Numbered from the stretch's first letter, positions 1 to 12,469 are shown. The stretch is DNA of 64,000 nucleotides from Thermothelomyces thermophilus ATCC 42464 (GCF_000226095.1 NC_016472.1:5518001-5582000), one strand, 5' to 3'. A program made the numbers and translations. The notes: generated by a model not told the origin, from the letters alone.

Positions 1-3000
1 CCACGAGACAGGGAGATTGCCAGTACGCCTTCGTTTGCCGCCTGGCATCTGAGCTCGAAGAAGTAGAGTCGATGGCGTACAGTGGCTATTATCCACGCGT
101 ACCCTATTCAGGCCCATTGTACGTCGTTGGTAAGTGCCACTCAATTCCCATCGCGATCCTTCCTCGGAGGGTCGAGACCGCCAGGACGTAGCAACTGGCG
201 CTAGAAAGACCCGGCTTATGTTCAAGCGGAACACCGACGACTGCCCTTCTGCATGCAGGATGCACGTTGCATCCTTCAATTGCTTCTCCGGTGTTGGCTC
301 CCTTGGCTCCAGCATCCCAATCAAGATTCGTGGCCAGTGCAGAGGATGGTGCGCTCGGGGAACACTGTGTTCTGTAGTGACCAAAATCCCTTCAGGAATG
401 AGCCTGCGTTTCCGTGGTTCTTGGTGAGTGAATGTTGGCGGCGGTCGGCCGGTAACCGATTGGCGGGTAGCTACTCTGCAGTCAGATATTCAGATAGATC
501 GAGACACTCGACGGCGAGGACCATCGCCATACCGCGTGATCATGGCCTGGGTAGCCGCTCCTGCTCCACTTGGATAATTGCGTGTTCATTCATTCTTGGT
601 TCCCATGAGAGCCATTTCTTTGAAGTGCTCGTGTTATGCCGCCGATGTCGGGACCCTGCTCGAGCAACTCCAACGACGCACAAGGGCTTGGGGAGAAGCT
701 GGTGTCCATTTTCATGCAATTAGTTGCACCGGCGTCATTCTATTCAGCAGTCCGGAGTCAGAACTCTAGTCAAGAAACGGACAAGGAAGATGGCGAGGGA
801 TTTGGGCACCTCTTCGTATGAGTTTTGGTGGACGTTTCGTCTCGGTCCACTCGCTCTTCCTAGGCGCGCATTGAATAATATCACATAGTATCCTTGAAGA
901 GTGATAAACAGATCGAGGTGTTTAAAGCCTAAAACGGAGAGCCTCTTCGAACAAAGGAAGCGCAGCCCGGTGGGGACGAGAGCTTCGGAACCCAAGATCA
1001 TATCGGTGGGCAACATGACAAGAGTTCTACAACCCAGGTATGTCTTTTGGCCGCCTATGCTGCACTTGCCAGAATCACAGCATTGTATGGGACATTTGAA
1101 TTCCTGCCTCATTGCTCCAGAGGCATGGAGCCGGGAAGGTGCTGGCCACCAGAGGGCTTGAGTGCATCTAAGTTCACAGGGGAAGGAGCGAGGAGCACTT
1201 GCGGACCTGAAGCACGGGTTCCGCGAGCACATTATCAATAAGGTACATTTTCAGACAAAATAGCTCAGGTACATAATGTAAGGTTTCTGTTACAATGCCA
1301 ATTCCCGTCGTTTGTTCTCTTCGCTCTGACTGTACGGGATGTGAGTTGTTCTCGTCGCTCTACTGTGGCACGGGCACAAGACACACTTCTCAATCAACTC
1401 ACAGAATTCTTTGCGTATTTTTCATAGAGACCTGACCGGTCCGTTTTTAGTCGCTACCGCGTTCCTTCAACGCGCGGGCCGTCACTGCTTCTTGCGGGTA
1501 TCTGGAATTCGCCGGCGCATCGCATGCTGTAACCCCCCTCTCCTCCCAAACCTCTCTCCCTCCTTGGCAACAGCATGCAGAACACCTAAAACCGCCAAGT
1601 TTGCCACACCATATCGCAAGAATAGGCCAGGGTTGTGTGAAGGTGTGAATATCGTGGCATGGAGGAACCATATTTGCCGGACTCTTCGCCCAGGGGCCGA
1701 TGTGGTGGGTCACACTGCACCGCTATGGTGCAGCCGAGTGACCCTCACACCATAGGAATCGAGTTCCAGGCTAAATAAACTAATAACTCGACGGATGAGG
1801 GACTCTATCCCTGGTATCTGAGGACTGAGTAAGGTGTTGTTTCTCGAACTTGTTGGAACTGTTAAGCCTTCAGCTACACCTGACACTGGTATCATGGCGC
1901 TGCAATATACCGTTCAACAAATAGCGCTGTACAAGCCACGAACAGCCATGACTACCACTTGATTGACAAAGCTAAAATAGCGAAACCCTAGGATTTGAAG
2001 GGAATAACCTTCGTTAGCACTAACTTTCGCGTCTAACCCTACGAAGGGATCAACTCTAGGTTGCATGCGGCAGCTCCTCTAGTAACGAGATTCAAGCCAC
2101 TCAAGATATACCTGACCAGAACTCTCCCGTCAGTAGTCGGAAAGACGCCTGGTTCATCACCATCAATGATCAATTTAATATGGATGGCCCCCTCCCCCCC
2201 ACTGAACTACATAGGGTGAGGCGTCGAAGCCCGTGGATGTCCTCGGCATCAACCAAAGCCGAACTCGAAGATGGATCAACTAACAACCCCGCTAGTGGGA
2301 AGGTGATGATGCCATGCCGCCGCGGCAACGGGCATGGCAAGCCTATATCGTAAGGACTCCCTTGCTCTCTAATATACACGCGGTGTGTTCCAGTTTGGTG
2401 TATCCGCGGACAATGAAGCACTTCCCCAAAAAGGCAATATCTGAACTCCGCCACCGCCAACACTAACCCCGAGACTTGACCAGAAAGCCACGGAGATCAC
2501 ATACTGAACAAACCGCTCGCTCCGAGACCCAACTTTGACACGGCAAGCGCCGGCCGGCCATCAGACCAGTATATGGTGCCTAAATTAGCGCCCTCCCGGC
2601 GCCAAGACACGTGCTCAAGGTGGAAGCTGTCGCCGAAGAGGGCTAGGCTTCACTGTAATCCGTACACTATAGGTAGTGTATAGATAACGTACGCTAGGCC
2701 ACACTAATGCCTAGTAGGCGAAGTAGAAGCTGAAGTCAATATCTCATTTGCTCGGAGGTTTGTGTACAAGACTAGATCTAAGGGGGTTAACAACGACAGG
2801 GACAGGAGATCAGCTCGTTTCCTGAACTAGCGACGCCTAAAAGAGCGGTACGGAGTCCGCTTTATATGTACGAAGTACGCACGCACACGACGCGTGCTTG
2901 GTAGAGCCCGCGAGACACGGTATGTACCGGCGAGGGCGGCTTGGCATCAGACTCGGGAAGCTTTGGACTGCGTTGGGAGGGCAGAGATTGTCTGTGCCTT

Positions 3001-3252
3001 TCCGCGACGGCTACATCATACGTCGATATGTATGGAACGCATGGCAGGACCTGCGTTGGCCGAGCATTCACTGAGTGAAAACGTCGTATTGAACCCAGTC
3101 CGCTTTACCGGTGTTCCGGTCGCCATGAAAGAGCTCTGAGGTTGATGCGGAGTCAGAGCTAACTTACATGCATCTAGCAACTTACAAGACTGCGTCGGAA
3201 ACGAGATTGGGGGAGAGCCAAGAGAGCAAGGGTACACTAAATCGAGGTCAAT

Positions 3253-3261
3253 TACGGAGTA
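3253..3261 (+). repeat. TACGGAGTA intergenic motif, copy 1
   Basis: Exact 9-mer TACGGAGTA. Close variants occur nearby at 2849 (TACGGAGTC), 4160 (TACGGAGGA) and, as the reverse complement, near 3829. Function unknown. Confidence 0.4.
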
Positions 3262-3920
3262 CATCTAGACAGAGTCACCGACGTAACCACATGGTGTAGT
3301 ATATTCCCGGACTTTTGACGGGAAGAGCCCCGCGCGTGAGTCCGCGTCGAGCACTAGGAGCTTAGGCTGTGACACGGTTGTGACCGTCATGTTCATTGGC
3401 GTGGCGCCCTTGACGAGATTCAAGCCAGACAGGAGCCCATCTCCCGCGCTTTGCGACGGTCGGCCGATCCCGCGCGGGGCCAGCAGATCTGCGTTTTCGT
3501 TCCAAGTCAGTTGAAAGTACCGCCGAAGCTGCCGGCATGCTCTCGTTGAGCTGAGCGGTTTCGCCACCAGAAGAACAGGAAAGGGGAGCGAGATTGACAA
3601 CCGATGATCGGTCAGCTCGACGTGGTGATGGCAGCACTCGAAGCAATCTCAGGCTGCTCAATGGATGCTGCGGCGGCACATGTTGCGCCGAGTGCGCGCC
3701 TACGGAGATGAAGGTCACGATGCTGATGCGACATTGAGCTGACCAGGGTTCGCGACACGCTGTTGGACTCGGGCTCTCCGTGAGGTCCCGAACGCGTAGT
3801 GTGTAGGAGAAGTACCGAACCAAGTAAAGAGGTACCTCCGTATCCTGCGCTCAGTTGAACCTGATAATTCGCAGTCCCGCGCGCAGGGAGGAACGAGAAG
3901 CAAATGGTGCGTTCGAAAAC

Positions 3921-3933
3921 GGGTTAGGGTTAA
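3921..3933 (+). repeat. Interstitial telomere-like repeat
   Basis: GGGTTAGGGTTAA contains two tandem TTAGGG units, the telomere repeat of most filamentous fungi. Two units are too few to mark a chromosome end. It may be a scar of end-joining, a binding site for a telobox factor, or chance. Confidence 0.45.
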
Positions 3934-5019
3934 TCATGAGATGACCGGTGATTCGCCAAAAAACCATGCTTTTTGGTTGCAATTTTGAGCCATTCAAAGC
4001 CGACGGAGACTGGAAGCTTCGACCGCTCGCGACCAACCGAGTACCGCGTACCTAGGTTGGTTGGTGCCTGCACCGCCGCTTTCTCTCGCCACACAAAATC
4101 TCCCGCCCGCCAGCAGCCGGACCCCTACGGGGAAACTACCTCTCTCGTGCACACTCGTGTACGGAGGACAGTACCTCCGGAGCAGGCCTGGAAACCTGAT
4201 AAAGCGGGCACGACTGGATACACCACGCCGACCAGCCGATCTGACAACTCATCCTGCGTCTGCTTGGATGACACATTGTGTCGTCACCTGATGGGGCCGG
4301 GAATCTCATGCACGGAAGGCTCCTTGCAGCTCACACCCGGTTAGTTTCCGCGCTTTCCAGAGCGGTTTCTGCGTTCCCATTTAGATGGGCCACTTATTAA
4401 AAGTGGGCCAAATTGAGTAGTGCACATTCCCTCGTTCTTGGTCCAGTCACCAGTCGCTCTCGGTCGGCGTTTTCGGCTTATGTATGTCCTCCGTACGGAT
4501 CCGTGCTCTGTACCTTCAACCGCGTGCGTACACCGTGCCACACCAGATTATTTTCTTTTTCTTTTTTTTAACAAGAAATATTTCGTCGGGCTGAGGTTGT
4601 TTCGAACTCCGACTTCTACTTGGTTTGTCCTGGAAGCTTAACGAACTACGACAACGTCGACTGATCGGTTTGCGAGCTAATTGGGCCCATACGATCCCGA
4701 TGACCCGATGGCTGGGTCGGATGCGGGGACCACACCGACTTTTCGCACATGGTGGCTGGAGGAGCTGTCTTCTTGACTGATGAGGTGTGTTGGCGGGCGA
4801 CCCACTTTTCCCGGCCTTGGCGCTACTTGCTGCGCGACCAGTCGCGGTCCAGCACCCGGCTGCGACCAAACCGTTCACCCGGGTGTTTGCCGATACCATG
4901 TGTGGCGATGTGTACGTCCGTACTTTCTCGAAATAGGCCCTGAGTTGAGTGCTGGAAGCCAAACAACGATCGGATGCAGATGAGACTCGTCCCAACTCGG
5001 ACTGTGTTCGATCGTATGG

Positions 5020-5028
5020 TACGGAGTA
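5020..5028 (+). repeat. TACGGAGTA intergenic motif, copy 2
   Basis: Second exact copy of the 9-mer in the gene-free left region. Confidence 0.4.
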
Positions 5029-5090
5029 ATCAGTATATTAGTGTAGGACAGTTGCCGGGACAAGGACAGTTCTCCAGGTGCTAGGAACCC

Positions 5091-5104
5091 GGGGGGGGGG
5101 GGGG
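5091..5104 (+). repeat. Poly-G run (14 G)
   Basis: Fourteen consecutive G preceded by CCC. A likely length-variable homopolymer where the assembly may be inexact. Confidence 0.8.
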
Positions 5105-6224
5105 TTGGGTTGTTATCCCAAGCAGTGCAGTCCCGAGCGCAGAGCGCTTCGTTCAAACATTATACCCGCGGGAACTGATCTTGTAGGGCTGGAACTCGTC
5201 ATGCCCAGATCTGCAAGGGTTTGAGGGGTCTGCAACCGAGGAGCTCGCCGGAAGCTGGGCTGGTGATACTTGGTCAAAGTAGGCTTCCCCAGGAAAGCTT
5301 AGTACGACGGAGTGGCCTAGCGGATGGACAACCTGTTGCGCATCTATCTGACAGAGCAACAGGGGTTAGGAATTCTCAGTATCGGCTGAACGTGAGTTAC
5401 GAGAGACTACTCTGCCGATCGTCGGTGACAGCCGACATTCTGCTTGTCCTAGACACAACGAAGCCGGCAAGCCTTTCTCCCGTCCTTGCCCCGGTCATGA
5501 CAAGGAGGGTTACGGTTGCTGCTATCTGGAGGGTGGGGGGTCACCTTGATCATGTCGAGAACGCAGTATGCTACAAATGAGCGTGCTTTTCCTCTATTAA
5601 GAACATTATGCGAAATTGTCCCGTCTGCCGTCAAAGTCCGTGTCGTCTACGAAACTGGTGAATTTGCTTTTGTTTGAAAATCGGGTTATCCGTGGGGGTT
5701 TTCGCGTCTTTAACAACATCAGGGAACGTACTAGTATTATCTGTAAAGGACAGAAATAGAAAAGGCCGGTACGAGGACGCGGCGAAATTGCCAGTCGGTC
5801 CGGTACCTTCGTGGCCGTGTGGCAATCGCGGTTGTCAACATCAACACTTTGGAAACGCTTGGGGTCCTTTGATGGACACTGGCACTTAGCAAGCTTTGAC
5901 TGGTGCTGACAGCTGTCAAACACGAGGCGCGGGATGGCGAGGTGGGCATTTTGTGGCACCTGCCAAAAGCTGACCGCTATGTTACCTGACTGTCGAGGCA
6001 CATCCCCGCAGCGGGCACTTTCCTGCAACGACACCCCAGGACATCGGATCTTACCCCTCTTCGACAAGTAACCCGTTCAGCCGCTTGCAAGCTGCAAAAT
6101 CAGAACAAAAAGAGCCCCACTGACAGGCTGATTCATCCAACCAAATCCGCCTGTTAAAGCAGTCTGTCCGCGCCCTCAAATCACGTTCGACTTTCCCTCG
6201 TCTCTCCTCCTTTCCCTCGCACAA

Positions 6225-6357
6225 CCAATCAAGCACCCAATCGCCCTCTCCACCAAAGGTGCTGCACAGCGAGGGCAGCAGCCATCCCATAAACCCAAAA
6301 TTTTCATCAAATCAACGGCCGCCTCCAATCGCAACAGCGACAGGTTTGCAGTCCAAT
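6225..6357 (+). promoter_or_regulatory. Cluster of four CCAAT boxes, candidate HAP2 promoter
   Basis: CCAAT occurs at 6225, 6237, 6325 and 6353, all on the plus strand, in a pyrimidine-rich stretch. The next gene downstream is HAP2, which encodes a subunit of the CCAAT-binding complex. The Aspergillus nidulans hapB gene is known to be autoregulated through CCAAT sites. Here the distance to the ATG is about 2.4 kb, so assigning this cluster to HAP2 requires a long leader and is an inference. Confidence 0.35.
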
Positions 6358-6359
6358 TA

Positions 6360-8773
6360 GGACCAACTGCCAAATAACCCCCCAAACCCTCTGCGCGACG
6401 TCACTCGCGACGCTTGTGCGTTTCGCTTGTTCACTTTCTCCGACGCCGAACTCGAGCAACGCCGGGTCGGGTCTGGGGTTCTGCGCAGCCAGCGCCCAGA
6501 CCACGATTGACGAGGGGTCGATATTCCCGCAATTCGGCAGCTATCCTTGGCGCATTCGCCAGCGCCGAAAGCGCAGACAGGTACGTTTTGTGTCGCGAAG
6601 CGACCTACGCGTGCCTTGCACAATTCTATTAGCCTAGCCGCGCGTATTCCTCATCCGAACTGGTTTTCCAAGCCTTTGTCATCGACATGGCCGCGCAGAG
6701 CTAGCCGGGTTCTTCTTGACTCCCACGAGGCCTTTGGCCCTATGCTTTGCTTCGCAGTCTCAGACAGGCCTGATGCAATGAGCAGCCCAGCCCCGTTGAC
6801 CAGCCTGCTCAACAGCCTGGCGAGGCGGTCAATCGTTGCGGCCCTGAATTTAGACCTAAAGCAGAGACAAGCCCACTCACACTTGGCCACAGGCACCGTC
6901 CATTTGTTCGGCAGGATTCCTTTCGAGTATCCACCCCCGAGCGGCCGAAACAGCTTTAGGTTCATTTTCAGCCAGTCAAACGGTCGAGCGCCCGAGGCAC
7001 CCAAGTCTCGAGATCAAGACAGCAAATCAGCACCCGTCCCAAGCGACATAGGGGCTAGGGAAACACCACCACAATAGAGGCCTATCATCACTCTCAGCCT
7101 CTCCATCAGTTTCACCATTGGCCCCGGCCCGGTCCCGTGATAGTTCCCGCCTGCGGACAGCAATTAACGCTATCTCCGCGTCGTTCAATCAACGACGCCA
7201 TTCCCGCAGCTACCGCGGTCTCCAGTTACCAATTGCGACCGCGTTGACATTGACGCGCAGCTCCCCTGTTTAACACCGGTTCGTTTCTGTAAGTGCCTTT
7301 TTGACCTCATGCCATCCCGTGTTTTCGCACGTTTTGTGCCTTTTACCTTGCATGGACTCCCTGCCGAAGGAGAGTCGGTTTTCCCCAGCTGCATGCTTTT
7401 CGCTCAGGCAGCCTGTGGTGCGTTTGTGCGAGCCTCTTATTATCGCATGTACCCGAGTCACCGGCGCGGGTTTTGACGGAACCCGTCTTCCCTTGGAAGT
7501 TTCGTGAAAGGTTGCTAACAACCAGCCTCAGCACGTGGCAGTTGATTCTGTAGCGGTTACTCCTCGCGAACGACACAAGGATTGTCACGGTTTGTTCACC
7601 TTTTCTTTTGCTCTGACATCCTCTCCCTTCTGTTTCAGATTATTAGCCTTGGGATTTCTCTGTCTCAGACAGTCAATCCCCAGTTCACGCCCCAGACAAC
7701 ACAACTCCCCCACACCGTACGACATGGATTCCCCTCTCCCCTATGCATTGGTGCAACCTATTGCACTCTTTCTTTCCTCAAACTGCATTGCATTCTCGCT
7801 ACGGTTCTTGGAGACGGCGGCACGATGCTGCGTGCAGAGGGGTCTGCAGCGCCGAGGACATGCGCGATTCTCGCGGAGTCTGGGAAAGCATCGCCTGTCC
7901 TCAAGTCGAGATGCAGAATTCGAGTGCGCTGAACACGCTTCCCCTCAAACCCCAGGCTCCCTCTGACTGTCAACGATCCATTTTTGGCGTGGCCTCCCCA
8001 ACTAGGCATGGGTTGATGAGCTGGTTGGCATGGTGGGCCTGGCTCATGCATATTCCGTCATGCATGCCAGCACATCAGACCCAGCCCAAGGCGCCAAAAC
8101 AGGCGATCCACCCCTCGAGGCTCCTTCAGTTCGCTCACAAACCCGATCATTCGATGCTAACTATGGATTACTGACTGTTTGACTTAGATCAAATTGCCGA
8201 GTGGTACCCCGTTGTGCCGTCTTTTTCTTAAGCAAACACCTCACCTGTGTAAGCAGTGCCTCTACTTCTGAGGCCAGCGTCTGTACGGTTCGGGGTTTGC
8301 AGGCTCGTCCACGACAGAGCCAGGTGCTTTCGCACAGTTCCGCCAGCCCTCACGTGGCTGCACCTGCCCACGCCATCTCCCGAGCGGCCTTGGACTGAGC
8401 CACCCAAGTTTCGCCTCGCAGCGACATCAGCCTGCATATGCTGCGGTGCGACCAATTGCGCAGCTCTGCTACCATCCCATCAAGTGCCAACGCATCACTT
8501 GAGTAGATTGGGTGCACATCCAGCCCAATCCACGGTACAAAGTGACTTTAACTTGGCTGCGCGCCTTGGCTTGACATAGACCAAGGCCTGAAGCTTTATC
8601 AGCCGTCGTGAAAGACTTTGGATCAACCCGAGTGGTACTCCCAGTTTCGCGTCCCCATCGTGGAATCCTTATCAGATTTCCCTGCAGTCGGCTCCGCAAA
8701 AGTCGACCAGTTATCCCTATCGTATCCACAGCAGCGCGATCACTTTCGGCGTTTGGTCGAACCCATCCCGAGG
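6360..8773 (+). other. Probable long 5' leader/upstream region of HAP2
   Basis: Between the CCAAT cluster and the HAP2 start there is no protein I recognise. The stretch is pyrimidine-rich with several possible splice donors (for example CAG|GTACGT near 6580) and acceptors (TTTCAG near 7638, CCTGCAG near 8689), as expected of a leader with 5'-UTR introns. Short upstream ATGs are present. The HAP2 frame is closed by TGA at 8609-8611 and has no ATG until 8774, so no N-terminal extension is supported without splicing. Confidence 0.35.
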
Positions 8774-9739
8774 ATGATGGAATACGCGCAATACCAGCAA
8801 CAACCGCAAAACGCACATTCTCAACCGCACATTCAGACGGGATACCCTACCTCAGCAGCCGGCAACAACATTACATCACCATCCACTCAACACTTGTCCC
8901 AGACTTCACCCATACTTCCGTCGCAGCAGCATCAGCCTTCACCGACACAACCGCACAATATGTACCAGCCACAGTACACAGTGGCACAGCAACCCATGCA
9001 TTATGGCATGCCCGGGATCCAGGCTGCGGCCATGGCCGCCACTGCTGCCGCCTCCGGGTCTTCGTATCCTTACATGCCGTCTGACCCCAGCCTGCAGCAA
9101 TCCCCGAGGATGTCGGGTGTCGGCGCAAAGAAGGACAACAGGGCCGGGCCGCGATCGCCGCAGCAAATGAACAACATTCCCCAGCAGCGGCGGCTCAGCC
9201 AAGTCGCCAGCCCCGGTGTCCCGAACGGGTCGACCATGTTGAACCACGGGGGGCCCCGCTCGGCAGTTCCCCCTCAGATGACAGCGGCACAGCAAATGCC
9301 ACCACCGCAGTCTCCCGAGATGGCCTCCGGAGCGGTAGAAGAGTCGCCTCTCTACGTGAACGCCAAGCAGTTTCACCGGATCCTGAAGCGCAGGGTTGCT
9401 CGGCAAAGGTTGGAGGAGGCGCTTCGGCTGACTAGCAAGGGTCGTAAGCCATACCTGCACGAGTCGAGGCACAACCATGCCATGCGCCGACCTCGCGGGC
9501 CCGGCGGGCGCTTCCTAACGGCCGAGGAGGTTGCGCAGATGGAAAGAGAGAAGGCGGCAGCGGCGGCGGCCGCCAACAATTCGGCAGAGAAGACCGAGGG
9601 ATCGGAGCAGCCTGCCAGCGCGAAGACTGCGACGGGGGCGACAAAGCGCAAGTCAGAGAGCGATGCGTCGGACTCGCCGTCCAAGAAGAACAAGCAAGAG
9701 TCTTCAACGCCCGAGGGCGAAGAGGAAGGGGACGAATAA
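8774..9739 (+). CDS. hapB: CCAAT-binding factor subunit HAP2/NF-YA (HapB)
   Basis: DNA-contacting subunit of the heterotrimeric CCAAT-binding complex (Hap2-Hap3-Hap5), a nuclear regulator of respiration, iron and redox genes in fungi. The 321-residue product starts at an MMEYAQYQQ sequence, chosen because the frame upstream has a stop at 8609 and no earlier ATG. Residues 1 to about 188 are Gln/Pro/Ser-rich. The NF-YA core follows at about 190-250: the subunit-association helix begins [11 protein letters not shown] and runs on through [13 protein letters not shown] short linker leads to the DNA-binding segment with [16 protein letters not shown] and GPGGRF at about 224-247. An Ala tract (about 261-267) and a basic Ser-rich tail with KRK and KKNK, likely a nuclear localisation signal, end the protein before an acidic tip. 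No intron is needed in the coding part. The family assignment is essentially certain; only the exact start is open (second Met at 8777). Confidence 0.96.
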   Translation: MMEYAQYQQQPQNAHSQPHIQTGYPTSAAGNNITSPSTQHLSQTSPILPSQQHQPSPTQPHNMYQPQYTVAQQPMHYGMPGIQAAAMAATAAASGSSYPYMPSDPSLQQSPRMSGVGAKKDNRAGPRSPQQMNNIPQQRRLSQVASPGVPNGSTMLNHGGPRSAVPPQMTAAQQMPPPQSPEMASGAVEESPLYVNAKQFHRILKRRVARQRLEEALRLTSKGRKPYLHESRHNHAMRRPRGPGGRFLTAEEVAQMEREKAAAAAAANNSAEKTEGSEQPASAKTATGATKRKSESDASDSPSKKNKQESSTPEGEEEGDE

Positions 9740-11220
9740 CGACAGATGGCCGAGTACGATGGATAATATGCGGCTGTGCCCCATACCCGTTTTCATATAA
9801 GACACGTCATGAAGTTACGACAACCCACCCTACTCTTTTTCTAACTACTATTGGAAAAACGCGCGCGAGGAGCGAAATATGTCGGGCGAGAGAAGTATGG
9901 GGAGCGGGCGAGATGATTGTGTTTTCCAGTTGTTTCTTTTTTTATCCTTGAGATTGGGCAACGCTACTTGGGCTTTTTCTGTGCATCCTCCTGGTAGCCT
10001 TCGTGTCGGGAGCGATCACTCGTTTCTCGGGTTGCGTGTGGTTTGGTTTCTGTTCTGGTTGGCGAAGCGGCTCATTTGGTATTTTCCCTCTCCCGGATAC
10101 CACGATACACTTGGCCTCACAGCATATCAGCGACACGAAGCATAGCATTGGTGGTCCCCGTTTGGCAGGCTGGGTCTATTGGCGGGGTTCCTGGAATGGG
10201 ATGGTGGTCAGGGTGGGAAGGGGCACTCCTTTTTCGGCGGTTCTGGAAGGGGAAGATTGTTCTTGACGTGGTTACGACGGATACCCCCAACATACCCCCC
10301 AATTGTGTATATTCTTTCTTATTTTCTGTCCCTTTCCTTTTTGATGCCATTTGATTCTTGTCCGGGCGTCATTTTCTCGATTCTTCCGCGAGGGATACCT
10401 CTGCTCTACTTATATGCGGAGGTGGATGATGAGTCGTCTGGTCACCAAGAAGCAGACTGGAAACATGGGTTTGAAGAGGAGAAGAGAAGGGGGCAGTCAA
10501 CGATGAGAAAGGCCCAAAAAAGAGGTGGGAAAACAGCAGCATTTCGGACGCCGTGCGCAGATTTGGTGGTTTAACAGGCTGTGGCGGGTCGTCGATGCGT
10601 TTGGAGCCGCGTTTGTGTTTAGTTTTCTCTTGTTTCCACGGCCTTTGTTTTGACCAACACTCCTGGTGATCAGGAAAGGCTTCTCCCGAGGTTAGATTTC
10701 GAATGGCCAATCCGTCGCCGGATATATTGAAATGTAGTAGACGATATTTGCGCGCTTAAATTGTGTGCTTATGAGTAATCGGTACCTTGCTGTGACCGAT
10801 TTGCTTGACTTGGTCGGCTCCGTAGCCCGTTGGGTTGGGATGAGTGCTGGGGCAGGTTGGGGTGGTTGGATGGCTCCGATTCTGGAAGGAGTGCTGCGTG
10901 CAGGCGACACAATGACATACAGTACATAGGCACCTACATAAGATGCAGCGATTGACAATGAGGGACGGGACCGGAGATGTGCAGAGCGGCCAGTTCTTTG
11001 GAGCCGAGTACCTGGGTCGAGGCACAATAAACCCTAACCCTAAAAGAGCACTGTAACTTGCAAACCAAACCCAGCAACCATGGCTCAAACTGATTCGCGG
11101 GTCCTTCCGCTTCGCAGCGACCCATCATCCTCTCAAATTAAGTCACGTTTGGTCGCCAGGTTGAAGCCAACACGGCACTGCTTCTGCCGCGTACCTGCCC
11201 AAGGCAGCGCAAGTGTCAAA
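9740..11220. other. HAP2-LSM2 intergenic region
   Basis: Holds the HAP2 3' UTR and the LSM2 promoter. Open frames on both strands are short and low-complexity, with no domain. The only notable site is the telobox-like element at 11026-11046. Confidence 0.6.
11026..11046 (+). promoter_or_regulatory. Telobox-like element upstream of LSM2
   Basis: Two tandem CCCTAA units (11032-11043) inside AAACCCTAACCCTAAA, 175 bp upstream of the LSM2 start. Teloboxes of this form occur in promoters of translation and RNA-processing genes in fungi and plants and can bind Myb-type telomere-repeat factors. Assignment to LSM2 regulation is inferred from position. Confidence 0.45.
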
Positions 11221-11984
11221 ATGTTATTCTTCAGGTACGCTCAATTCACTTGAACCACCGACACAATGCATGTTATACTGTGCCTTTGATGGTGTTTCCC
11301 TCGATCGTTTGGAAGGAACCAGAAACCAGGAACCAGGAACCCCACGTCCTGCGAGTTCCAGGTCGTGACTTGAGCCAGGCAGCCTAGAGCAACGTTTTGG
11401 GGGAAGGGGAAGTGACCGCGAGACGGACACCGGGCACACACCCCCATCGCATCTTTGCTGCACAGGCTGCCGCTCCTCGTCACGGCTTGTAAATAAGTGT
11501 CCGCACATATCTAACCGTGAGCTGCAGCTTCTTCAAAACCCTCATCGACCACGAGGTCACGGTCGAGCTCAAGAACGATATCCAGATCCGCGGCGTTCTC
11601 AAGAGCGTCGACCAGTATCTCAACATTAAGCTCGACAACATCCAGGTGCTCGAGGAGATCAAGTACCCGCACATGGTGAGCCTACCATCACACTCCTCTC
11701 TGTGGATGGATTTACTAACCAGCGGCACCATTCACCCGCACTCCTGCGACAGAGCGCCGTCAAGAACGTCTTCATTCGCGGTTCCGTGGTCCGGTACGTG
11801 CACCTACCCGCGAGCGCGGTGGACGTGCCGCTGCTAGAGGACGCGACGAGGAGAGGTATGTCCGGCCCCTAAATCCTCCTCCTCCCAACCCAAAACCAAG
11901 GTTCGGCCTCGGCCGCCTGCACTCATGACACGCTGACAAATCTCCATTGCAGAGGCCGCCAACCAGGCTGGGAAGGGGAAATGA
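11221..11984 (+). CDS. lsm2: U6 snRNA-associated Sm-like protein LSm2
   Basis: Subunit of the Lsm1-7 ring (cytoplasmic mRNA decay) and the Lsm2-8 ring (nuclear U6 snRNA binding). Four exons: 11221-11234, 11528-11675, 11753-11855 and 11953-11984, encoding 98 residues (yeast LSm2 has 95). Donors are GTACGC, GTGAGC and GTATGT; branch points CTAAC, CTAAC and CTGAC precede each acceptor. Spliced codons give MLFFSFFKTLIDHEV at the start. Sm motif 1 contains VELKNDIQIRGVL and DQYLNIKL, and Sm motif 2 contains NVFIRGSVVRYV, both diagnostic of LSm2. The first exon is only 14 nt, so a naive open-frame search would place the start wrongly inside exon 2. All phases close and the stop is TGA. The protein is highly conserved, so confidence is high despite the manual splicing. 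Confidence 0.95.
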
Positions 11985-12469
11985 GACGGCGAGAGAGGCT
12001 TGATGATGGGTGAGGGGGCGAGTAGTATGTCAGCGCTTTGGATCGGTTCTACCCGCGGGGGAGCGAGGGGGAAACGCAAGAGGAAGCCTACAACGGGACC
12101 GCACACGCCTTTGCCTTATTTATGCCTGCAGGGAGCTTGTCGGGAGGGGAACATTACGTTCAGCAGGCTGGATTTATGTCGGGTCGCGTTCGGGGGCGAT
12201 AAAAAAAAAGGAACATTTGGAACATTTGGCGGTTTTTACGCCGAGCTGAAAGGCAAGAAGAGCGCATGGCATCTGCAGCTGGGGCACTGTATGAGATGAG
12301 AGGAGGATTCAAGGCATCCCGTCGGGTTTCAATCGGCACCCGTACCCGGAGGTGCTATCACCCATTTCATGTGAGCCGTTTTGCCCTTCATCTTCGCTCC
12401 CCCAGGTCCGCGCGCTTCTCTCGAGTCATCTCTTGGCCTGCAGACGGCCCTCTAATTATGGATTCAAGC

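Larger units (their letters stand above)
1..6180. other. Gene-free left region
   Basis: No convincing gene is visible on either strand. Open frames here are under about 180 codons, overlap each other in several frames, lack recognisable domains and show no consistent intron-exon structure. Base composition is near that of the genic block, without the TA excess seen beyond 23.5 kb, so this is not RIP-decayed repeat. It contains a telomere-like double repeat, two copies of TACGGAGTA and a run of 14 G. Untranslated or highly diverged species-specific genes cannot be excluded by reading alone. Confidence 0.55.

Noticed and set aside
134-7077. Many overlapping open frames of 60-176 codons in the left 7 kb
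   Set aside because: They overlap in several frames on both strands, start at non-ATG codons in places, and show no domain, codon bias or splice pattern.
8618-8773. N-terminal extension of HAP2 upstream of MMEYAQ
   Set aside because: The open stretch starts at TTG, is preceded by an in-frame TGA at 8609 and contains no ATG.
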